The notes beneath the pieces are model-generated. The model saw only the letters and a list, made by a program, of their open reading frames with translations. It did no database searches and was not told the origin of the DNA. Position numbers and translations under genes: made by a program. A DNA stretch of 43,514 bases from an uncultured Clostridium sp. (GTDB lineage: Bacteria; Bacillota; Clostridia; TANB77; CAG-508): assembly GCA_948434985.1 (NCBI GenBank), contig CAOJFV010000008.1, positions 1 to 43,514 on the forward strand, written 5' to 3'. Below are positions 35,938 to 43,514 of the stretch, piece after piece. How positions within the stretch are numbered: position 1 is the first letter of the stretch; each line of letters begins with the position of its first letter.

Positions 35938-36033
35938 AGAAAATGAGAACCGCAGATGCTGTGGTTACCACTTATATAAAGTAATAACGGCACATTCCCT
36001 TGGTCAAAAGTAGAATGTGTCGTTATTTTTATT
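35938..36033 (+). ncRNA. Putative antitoxin RNA of element B
   Basis: Starts about 7 bases after TATAAT and ends at a strong terminator whose 15-base arms (35983-35997 and 36013-36027, one G-T pair) are followed by TTTAT. The end falls on the toxin stop codon at 36029-36031. The RNA is antisense to the toxin 3' untranslated region. Confidence 0.7.
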
Positions 36034-36142
36034 CCTTATTTATAGTTTTATTTACATATTGTATGTATATAACTGCTAATAAGGCTACGTTTATGGTTAA
36101 TGATACCATTAATATATATATTAAAAATATTATAAAACTCAT
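36029..36142 (-). CDS. Small membrane peptide, putative type I toxin (element B)
   Basis: 37 aa: a hydrophobic helix (MSFIIFLIYILMVSLTINVA, then LLAVIYIQYV) and a charged end (NKTINKE), the shape of pore-type type I toxins. GAGGTGG lies 5 bases upstream, next to a CACTTT / AAAGTG stem that encloses ATAGC-TTTG-GCTAT and may restrict access. The message ends can pair over 13 bases (36205-36217 with 35936-35948), as in Hok-like mRNAs. I do not recognise the peptide family. Confidence 0.65.
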   Translation of the reverse strand: MSFIIFLIYILMVSLTINVALLAVIYIQYVNKTINKE

Positions 36143-36216
36143 AAACACCACCTCACTTTCTCATAGCCAAAGCTATGTAGTAAAGTGGCAACACATATCT
36201 ACTATCTCATTTTCTA

Positions 36217-36255
36217 TTACTTCATACTATATAATACTTTTTACAAAAAAACAAG
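36217..36255 (-). promoter_or_regulatory. Conserved upstream block of element B (toxin promoter candidate)
   Basis: On the minus strand, CTTGTTTTTTTGTAAAAA then TATTATATAGTA, shared with element A. Confidence 0.55.
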
Positions 36256-36281
36256 TGCATAGGAACAAATTTTTTATTTTA

Positions 36282-39200
36282 TTAGTTACTTTCTTTAATC
36301 ATTTCAAGTATTACCTCTTTCTCTAAATTAGGCACATAGTTATATTCATTCTTTGAACTATCAAAATTACAAATAGCTTTATATTCACAATATTCGCAAG
36401 GAGTTTTTTTCTTTTTAGTATTATAAGATGGCAATATATCTATATTTCCACTTAAAATTTCACTTGCAATTTCTTTAATTAATTTATTAGTATATTTTTG
36501 CAAATATTTAAATTGTTCTTTACTTACACAGCTTGATCTTGTATTACTTAAGTTATCATTCTTATCAATATATGCAGGAATAATATTAGATGCTCCTTTA
36601 TCTAAGTTTTTATCCATCATTCTAACCACATTAATATCTGCTAAGATTAATCCTTGCATTTTAAATTGTTTCTTAAGCTCTAGTTCTATTTCTTCATCAG
36701 TCATATTCTTATCTGCCTTAATTATTGGATCAATTAAGTTAAAATATAATACTCCTGCTGGAATTACATCTTCTATTTTCGTGACCGCATCAAGATATGT
36801 AAGTAATTGAATTTGAAGTCCACAGGCAAATTCATTTAAATCTATATTCTTTATACTAGATTTATAATCTATAATACGAATATATTTTCCATCCTTATTT
36901 TTTGCTAAGTCTATTCTATCAATTTTACCTGTAATTTCAACTTTTTTACCATCTTCTAGTTCAATTATCATTGGATTATATTTCTTACCATTTTTAAACT
37001 CTACTTCATTTCCAAATATCTCAAAATCACTGTCTGTTATAGTTTGTATAATATATTTCATTGATTTTAAAATCACATTTTTTAATCTTTTAGTTAGAAT
37101 TCTATATTTGGCTGTGCCAGTAAATATATAGTTCCTATTTAATGTTAATTTTTCATTAATTATGCTTGAAACTATTTCCATAATTTGTTCATCTGTTATA
37201 TTTTTAAGCAAAATATCCCTTGATATTACCTGTTCAAAAAATTCATCGATTACATCATGCATAAATGTTCCAGTGTCTAAGCTTTCTATCTTAAATAAGC
37301 TTTTATCAGTTATTCCTAATCCATATTTTAAATAATATGAAAATGCACATCTTTTATATTGTTCAAGTCTTGAAATGCTAGTATTTAAAACGTTTTTATA
37401 AAGTTTATCAATGTTTTCCTTGCTTAAATTTTCTGGTTTGTTTGTATAATTTAATCCTAATATTGCATTATTTAATTTTTCCTTATATTCTTCATCATTT
37501 TTATAAATATTGTAAATATCAAACCATACATCATCTATTTCTTCTTTATCTTGATATTTTCTAATGTTTTCTAACAATTCTTCAAAAGTAGCTTTTTTAT
37601 TAGTTATAGTAGATGCTGAATTTACTATATCGCTTTTTTCTTTTAACGCAGTAAATATCTTTTTTATTTTAGATATAAGCATAGATGGTCTTAGAGATTT
37701 CCCTAAATTATCACAAGATGCATATGATAGATATAGTTTTTCCTCTGGTACTAATAAGGCTTTATAAATATTAAAGTTCTCTTCAAATAACAAATCTTTA
37801 GAGCCTTTTGCAAGTTCTATTCCATTTTTCTTTAAGTATTCTCTATCACTATCATTTAAAAATCCTTCATCCGTATTTAACTTAGGAAAAACTCCATCAT
37901 TTAAACCTATTATAAATGCTACTTTTACCTTATGGGTTCTAGACCTGTCTACATCTCCAACTATAACTTGGTCTAATGTAGCAGGAATGCTACCTAACCC
38001 ACTATTTTGTAATCCTATTTTTAATACTTTAACATATTCTTCAAAAGAAATTTTATCTGTATTTAATACTAAAACAACTTCATCTAATACATTTATTAGA
38101 GTATTCCAACTTGTTTTATATGAATTTGCTAAATCTATCTCTCCTTTTTGCTCTAATAAGTTTGCTTTAGTAATTAGTGCTTCATCTATTTTATTTTCTA
38201 TTAAAAATTCATATAGCTTTTCTGTTATTTCTTTTGCATTTTTCATTCTATTTAGATTATCTTTAAATTTAAGTAATGGCTCTGCTATTTTTTCTCTTAA
38301 ATTATTAAGATATTCTAATTCTTCGTTATCTTTAGCTATTTTCCATGGTTCTTTATACCATTTACTTCCTCGCACCCCATATTTTATAGCATAATTTTCT
38401 AGCATAAAAATATCATATGGTTCTATTCCAGAAAATCCTGTTTTTAAGTAGTTAAATACTGCTTCATATGACCAATTTTTAGCAAATACTTCTATAACTG
38501 ATAATACATACTTTATTAATATGTTTTCACTTAAATCCTTTTTTTCATCTATGTAAACAGGTATATCATACTTATTGAATATTGCTTTAATAATTTTAGA
38601 ATATGTGTCCATTGTTTTTGTAATAACAGATATTTCTTTATATCTTAACCCTTCATCTCTAACAAGCTTTACAATTTCTTTTGCTATGTTTTCTATTTCT
38701 GTAAATTGATTTTTTGCTAAAAATAGTTCTATATTTTTTACATCACTATTATATTTTTCATATTTCGTGTTGTATAAGTTTTTCTCTAAATGTTGTAATT
38801 CTAAAGTTTTATATTTTTTTGTTTCAATACATTCTACTGCTTTTTCTATATTTATTTTTTCTTCTTTTGCAATATTAATTAGTTTTTGCAAAGTTTCTTT
38901 GTTAGCTATAAATAAATCCTGTTCATTATTCATAGAATTCTCTAATGTATCTATACAAACTGTAATGTTTACCTGTTTTGCCTCTTTTAGAAGTTTTCTG
39001 ATAATATCATATTCTTGTTTTGTGTATCCTACAAATTCGTCTATGTAAATAATTGAATTTTTAAACATATCTGTTTTATCTAAATTGTTTGCAAGTATAG
39101 TTAATATATCTTCTTCATCTATATATTTAGAAACTATTTCTTCTTCATATTGGTTATACATAATATACATATCATTTAGTTTTAGCTTTAAATATTCATT

Positions 39201-39627
39201 TTTTGTATTATCTATTATATTTTTTAATTGTTCTTTTGTTATTCCATGTTTTTTAAATTCTCTAATTCCGTGTTGATATTATATTTACATTTTCATCTGA
39301 TTTATTTAAAAATTTTAGTTCATCTTTCTTTTTAGCTAATATGCTATATATAAGCATTGCTTTTCCAGATTTTGAAAGGTTTATTTCTAAAATTCCGCCA
39401 GTCTCGTTTGCCACTCTATAAGCCATACGATTAAATGTTATAACTTCAGCACTTATAACAGCATCTTGTTTAATGCTGTTTAATAGTTTTTGTTCTGAAG
39501 TGAAGGAAAATTGCTCTGGTGTAATTATATATATTTTGTTTTCTTTATCTATCCTTTCACTTATTTCATTAAAACAGAACTGACTTTTACCTGTTCCTGC
39601 TCGTCCATAAATTAATCGTAAGCTCAT
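36282..39627 (-). CDS. addB: AddB, helicase-exonuclease subunit, +1 shift at CGG
   Basis: 1114 aa joined as complement(36282..39269, 39271..39627). Walker A GRAGTGKS lies at 8-15. The C-terminal RecB-type nuclease has IRIIDYKSS, and the iron-sulfur cysteines are in YKRCAFSYYL and CEYCEYKAIC. AddAB processes double-strand breaks for recombination. The zero frame fails after 119 codons at CGG 39270-39268 (ACA CGG AAT); a C skip gives TGIREFKKHGITKEQLKNII in register. Without it, the ATP-binding N-terminus would be detached. AddB starts 14 bases after the glycosylase stop, so the two are cotranscribed; addA is not in the window. Confidence 0.9.
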
Positions 39628-39641
39628 TTGATTTTCCTTTC

Positions 39642-40508
39642 CTAAGCTGTTTCACGTTTCCAATAAAATAGATATTGTTGTGCAAGTCCCGCAAGATTTT
39701 TGTATTTTTCTACCGCTAATTTTTCTATTTCTTTTTTATTTACTTTTGTTTCATCTTCATTTTTTATGTATAAGTCATTCATTACTCTTCTTACCCATAC
39801 ATCTATTGGAAATACTTCAAATCGTTTTAATCCAAATAACATTATACAATCTGCAACTTTTGGTCCCACTCCTGGAAGTGTTAGTAGTTTTTCTCTTAGA
39901 ACTTCTGTATTTTCTTCATTAATAAGTTCTTCTAATGAATTTTCGTTATTTAAGATTATTCTAGTAGTATCATATACTCTTTTATCCCTAAATCCTAATC
40001 CTAATGCTCTTAAATCTTCTACACTTGCTTTGCTTAACGCCTCTTTAGTTGGAAATGTATAATATTCTACACCATTCCATTCTATTTTGTTTCCATATTT
40101 TTTTGATATTTTTTCTATTATACCTTTTATTCTTGGTATGTTGTTGTTTGCAGATATTATAAAAGATATAATAGTTTCCCATAAGTCTTGGTTTAATATT
40201 CTAATTCCGCTTCCAAATTCAATACTTTCTCTTAAATATTCATCTACACTGCTTAATTCTTGCTTTATTTTATTGTAATCTGTATCAAAATCAAAATAGT
40301 CATTAACTACTTTTATAATATTATCATTACATATACCTTTAAAGATAATTTTATTGTTTTCTTTTTTTACATTCAAAACATTATTTTTAAATACCCCTGT
40401 ATATGCCCCATCATTTTGTATATTCCATCTAAAACATTGACCACAATCAAATATATGGCGTGGTTCAAAGTCTTTATAATTCTCTAAAATAAATACTTGT
40501 TCTTTCAT
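39642..40508 (-). CDS. ogg: 8-oxoguanine DNA glycosylase (OGG1-like)
   Basis: 288 aa. The helix-hairpin-helix GPD-type site is clear: LPGVGPKVADCI with the probable catalytic Lys 217, and FPIDVWVRR with Asp 236. The N-terminal DCGQCFRWN is typical of the bacterial OGG1-like group. It removes oxidised guanine and nicks DNA. GGAGGA precedes the ATG. Upstream partner of addB. Confidence 0.9.
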   Translation of the reverse strand: MKEQVFILENYKDFEPRHIFDCGQCFRWNIQNDGAYTGVFKNNVLNVKKENNKIIFKGICNDNIIKVVNDYFDFDTDYNKIKQELSSVDEYLRESIEFGSGIRILNQDLWETIISFIISANNNIPRIKGIIEKISKKYGNKIEWNGVEYYTFPTKEALSKASVEDLRALGLGFRDKRVYDTTRIILNNENSLEELINEENTEVLREKLLTLPGVGPKVADCIMLFGLKRFEVFPIDVWVRRVMNDLYIKNEDETKVNKKEIEKLAVEKYKNLAGLAQQYLFYWKRETA

Positions 40509-40580
40509 ATATTCCTCCGTATTTTCCTATTTTATTTTAACATAATTTTTGTATCTATTCAAGCTGATTAGTCCTATAAC

Positions 40581-40620
40581 AATAAATAGAGGTTATACTA
40601 CTATGTAACCTCTATTTATT
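40581..40620 (-). terminator. Terminator after yitT
   Basis: Fifteen-base perfect arms AATAAATAGAGGTTA / TAACCTCTATTTATT with a 10-base loop, followed by T-rich DNA on either strand. Confidence 0.8.
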
Positions 40621-40625
40621 GTTTT

Positions 40626-41496
40626 TTATTCCTTTTTAAAACCAAATCCAAATGCTTCTCTTGCATTTGATATAACTATAAATGATGCTGAATCTATTTT
40701 TTTACTTATTCCTTTTATTCTCATTGCTTCATTTCTTGATGCTACACACCAAAGCATCATTTTCTCATCATTTGTATACATTCCTTTTGCATATATTCCT
40801 GTTACTCCTCTTCCTATATGTTCTCCAATTTTATCTGCTATATCTAAATACTTATCTGAAACTATATAAATCATTTTAGTAAAATTTACACCTTCAAATA
40901 CTATATCTATTACTTTTCCCATAATGTAAATTGTAATTGCAGAATATAATCCTATTTCTATTTTTTTAAAGAAGATTACATTTAATAAAATAATCACTAT
41001 GTCTATCATTACTATTAAATTACCTGTTCTATATGTTGGTTTATATTCTCTTATTATATATGCAAGCATATCTGTTCCGCCTGTTGACCCATTTGCTTTT
41101 AAAACTATTGAAGTTCCAAGCCCCATTACTACTCCGCCATATATACAGGCAAGTAATCGATCATTTGTAAATGCTTGAAATTTATCTAATACATCTAAAA
41201 ATAATGATAAAGAAGTTGTTCCGAATAAGTCCTTTTATAAAGAATTCTTTACCTTTTTTTATAAAAGACATTATAAATAATGGAATATTTAATAAAAATA
41301 TTGTTAGCCCCATTGGTAATTTAAGTAGATAATAAAAAATTGTAGCAATTCCTGTAAATCCTCCTGAAGATAATTGATTTGGTAAAAGAAATTGTGATAC
41401 TGCTACAGCCATAATAAATGTTCCTACTATAATTTGTAAGAATTCCCACAAGTATTTTTTTATTAATAATTTTTGTTTCTTTTCTTTTAAACTCAT
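40626..41496 (-). CDS. YitT family membrane protein, +1 shift at CGG
   Basis: 289 aa joined as complement(40626..41222, 41224..41496). The N-terminal part has five membrane segments of the YitT family (LPNQLSSGGFTGIATIFYYL, then NGSTGGTDMLAYI), and the C-terminal cytosolic DUF2179 domain ends with SFIVISNAREAFGFGFKKE. Function is unknown. The zero frame breaks after 91 codons at CGG 41223-41221 (ATT CGG AAC); skipping C gives LIGTTSLSLFLDVLDKFQAF in register. The ATG lies directly on the 3' arm of a terminator hairpin. Confidence 0.88.
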
Positions 41497-41541
41497 AAAA
41501 AATCACCTATATTGGTATTGTTTACAAATATAGGTGATTTT
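41497..41541 (-). terminator. Radical SAM gene terminator fused to the yitT start
   Basis: On the minus strand AAATCACCTATATT, a 13-base loop, AATATAGGTGATTTTTT, then the yitT ATG. AGGTGA in the 3' arm is the yitT ribosome site, so the terminator stem would mask it. Same plan as the araC/ylmC junction. Confidence 0.75.
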
Positions 41542-41555
41542 ATACTTATCTGTTA

Positions 41556-42633
41556 TTATAATGCTGTAGTTTCTTCTTTAAAGTCTGTAAAAGTTTTCAA
41601 TATTTTTATTTCTGATTTTCCTATTTTTATATTTTCGTCTGGTTTAACTTTTATATCTACTTCATATAATTCTTTTAATTTTTCTGCATTTTCTCTTTTA
41701 TGCCCTATTACGCTATTTACATCTTGTGGATTTACTATTATTTCAACTTCTTTTACTTTTACATTGAATTTTTTTATTTTTTCTACTATACTATCATACC
41801 ATATGCTATCTTCTACTAGTTGTCCAAATGCTGGATGATATGGTCCGTCCCACTACTTCACTTTCTTTACTACTTGGATCTGTTATTAAGTCTGTATTTT
41901 GAAGTCCTATCCTTATTACTTCTATTTTCTTTTTATTAAATAAGTATACAAGTTCTTTACAAGTTTCTACCGCTTGGTTTAATGGTATTGGTTCATATGT
42001 ACAATCATTTAATTCTTTCTCTAATTTTGTATTTTTTATTACTAAAACAGGATATATTCTAATCATTTTTGGTTTTAATTTAATTAGTTGTTTTGCTGTA
42101 TTTAATTCATCTAATCTTGTACTTTCTGGTAATCCCACCATCATTTGATGTCCAAGTTTAAATCCATTCCATCTAATTAATCTAGATGCTTTTTTTACAT
42201 CTTCAAAGCTATGTCCTCTTCCTGCTCTTTTTAATATATAATCGTTTGCTGATTGTACTCCTAGTTCAATTGTTTTTACCTTATATTTTTTTAACATTTT
42301 TAGTATTTCTTTATTTATGCAATCTGGTCTAGTCGAAATTCTAATTGCGTTAACCTTATCTTCTTTAATATATTCATATGCAGCTCCAAGCAATTCTTCT
42401 TGAAGTGACACCTCTATTGCTGTAAAACTTCCTCCAAAAAATGCTACTTCTATATATGCACTATTTTCTTTAAAACTTTTTAAATAGTATTCTATTGTGC
42501 TTTTTACATCTTCTTTTGTAACTTGTTTTATTTGTCCACTAATGCTTTTTTGATTACAGAATATACAATCATTTGGGCATCCTAAATGTGGTACAAATAT
42601 TGGTATAACATATTGCTTTTGTTTATTTTTCAT
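41556..42633 (-). CDS. Elp3-like radical SAM protein, +1 shift at CGG
   Basis: 358 aa joined as complement(41556..41846, 41848..42633), from ATG 42633. AAAGGAGA lies 11 bases upstream, whereas the earlier ATG 42654 has no site. The iron-sulfur cysteines are C19, C23 and C26 (GCPNDCIFCNQ). A TIM-barrel with FFGGSFTA and the C-terminal family domain follow. The role is unknown, possibly RNA modification. The zero frame fails at CGG 41847-41845 (GGA CGG ACC); skipping C continues VVGGPYHPAFGQLVEDSIWY to a stop at the usual length. It follows rnc, as in many clostridia. Confidence 0.88.
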
Positions 42634-42708
42634 TATTTTTAGTTCTCCTTTCATTACTCTATTTATCGACCATTCCTAAGAAATAATCAGTTACATTTTA
42701 ATACATAA

Positions 42709-43381
42709 TTAAAAATTTAACATTGCATTTTTTGCAGCTTCCATTTCAGCTATTTTCTTAGAAGTTCCTGTACCGAGTTGCTAATGTTTTTCCATTTAAT
42801 TTAACTTCAGCTGTAAATATTTTATTATGATCTGGTCCAGATTCTTTTATAATTTGGTATTCTATATGTGCTCCCTTATTAGCTTGTAACTTTTCTTGTA
42901 AAACTGTTTTATAATCTTTCATTCCTACATTTTTACTTGCAATTTCAATTGCTTCTTCTAAATTATCAATTATAAAATCCTTTACTTGTTCTATGTCAGA
43001 GTCTAAATACATTGCTGCAATAATTGCTTCTACACTATCTGCAAGTATTGCAGGTCTTGCTTGCTTTCTATTTGAAAGTTCACTTTTCCCTAAATATAAG
43101 AAATCACTAAAATTATGCCTTATTGCTATTTTATATAAACTTTCTTCGCATACAACACTTGCTCTAACTTTAGTCATTTCTCCCTCTTTCAAATGGGTAT
43201 AATTTTTATATAAATAATCACTTGTTACAAATTCTAATACTGCATCACCTAAAAATTCTAATTTCTCATTACTTGTTACATTTTGCTCGTTTGCATATGA
43301 AGTATGTGTTAATGCATTCTTTAATAATTTTTTATCAGTAAAAGTGTATCCTATGTTTTCTTCAAATTTCTCTAAATTCAA
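42709..43381 (-). CDS. rnc: Ribonuclease III, +1 shift at CGG
   Basis: 223 aa joined as complement(42709..42774, 42776..43381). The start is TTG 43381, with GGGGGTG 6 bases upstream; GTG 43390 and 43396 lie in or at that site. The signature NEKLEFLGDAVLEF and a C-terminal dsRNA-binding domain are seen. RNase III cuts double-stranded RNA and rRNA precursors, and could process the antisense duplexes of the type I loci here. The zero frame ends at CGG 42775-42773 (ACT CGG TAC), inside the dsRNA-binding domain; skipping C restores TGTGTSKKIAEMEAAKNAML, the conserved lysine-bearing RNA-binding segment. Confidence 0.93.
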
Positions 43382-43426
43382 TTTTATCACCCCCACATAT
43401 TACACACATTATACAACAAAAAATAA

Positions 43427-43456
43427 AAAAAAGAAAGGTATTCCCCTTCTTTTTTT
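43427..43456. terminator. Terminator-like inverted repeat upstream of rnc
   Basis: AAAAAAAGAA and TTCTTTTTTT flank a short GC-richer centre. It probably ends the gene preceding rnc on the minus strand. Another hairpin with a T-run follows at about 43472-43508 and may be the end of a plus-strand unit beyond the window. Confidence 0.55.
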
Positions 43457-43514
43457 GCCTGGTTCTATAATAAATGTTGGGGTGATAAAAATCTCCTCAA
43501 CATTTTTTGTAAAA

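Noticed and set aside
9017-42775. Random pseudogenisation of mfd, rnc, engB, addB and others
   Set aside because: These include housekeeping genes, every break has the same CGG signature and phase, and the sequence after each break keeps full family similarity. Only the second araC copy and the Fic remnant show ordinary decay.
9017-42775. Systematic base-calling error inserting C before GG
   Set aside because: Not fully excluded. I consider it less likely because the extra C is always at the first position of a Gly codon, never before GG in other phases (for example Trp TGG), and the many other GGA/GGT codons are unaffected. Raw reads would decide.
1-43514. CRISPR array, tRNA or rRNA genes
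   Set aside because: No regular spaced repeats and no tRNA-like TTCGA arms or conserved rRNA segments were found on reading both strands.

Overview
The window is about 43.5 kb of very AT-rich DNA from a low-GC Gram-positive, most likely an uncultured Clostridia-type member of the Bacillota. This rests on Shine-Dalgarno-led genes, wall and spore-type families (YlmC/YmxH, DUF4364, YlmD, L,D-transpeptidase), RluB/RluD, LspA, a MscL with a zinc ribbon, and an rnc/radical SAM pair of clostridial type. I cannot name the species. I saw no tRNA, rRNA or CRISPR array.

The main observation is a recurrent +1 frameshift at in-frame CGG codons. Nine otherwise normal genes are interrupted at eleven places: the 7.6-9.3 kb membrane protein, ylmC (twice), the L,D-transpeptidase, engB, mfd (twice), addB, yitT, the radical SAM gene and rnc. 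Every break is an in-frame CGG. Omitting its C restores the full family-length protein and puts a glycine codon (GGA, GGT or once GGG) at the site. A partial ylmC copy holds a twelfth site. In the intact native genes I found no in-frame CGG, while CGT, CGC and CGA are used normally. Two in-frame CGGs that do not fit lie near the 5' ends of two genes in a foreign-looking cassette (30.6-32.7 kb). The simplest reading is that CGG is not decoded as Arg here and that CGGN is read as Gly with a +1 shift. Base-calling or assembly error is the alternative to exclude.

Layout. 0.1-3.5 kb: a VirD4/TraG-type coupling ATPase and a winged-helix replication-relaxation-like protein. 3.5-9.6 kb (minus strand): S1 protein, RluB, RluD, TagA/WecG-type glycosyltransferase, LspA, a large membrane protein and YlmC. 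9.6-21.1 kb: an accessory island flanked by two about 1 kb direct copies of an AraC/GyrI-type regulator gene, the second killed by a nonsense codon. The island carries an HD hydrolase, MBL hydrolase, NUDIX protein, RepA-like and replication-relaxation proteins, a RusA-like resolvase, DUF6429, DUF3800, a NucA-like nuclease, a phosphatase, RhuM and two ylmC fragments. 21.2-30.4 kb: L,D-transpeptidase, serS, engB, DUF4364, an rRNA methyltransferase, mfd and mscL. 30.4-32.7 kb: a Fic remnant and the foreign-looking cassette. 32.8-43.4 kb (minus strand): DUF5662 protein, family-4 UDG, LD-carboxypeptidase, YlmD, ogg-addB, yitT, radical SAM and rnc.

Two related elements, between serS and engB and between ylmD and addB, look like type I toxin-antitoxin loci. 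Each has a small hydrophobic peptide ORF, a convergent short RNA from a perfect TTGACA-17-TATAAT promoter ending at the toxin stop codon, and complementary 5' and 3' ends in the toxin message. I do not recognise the family.
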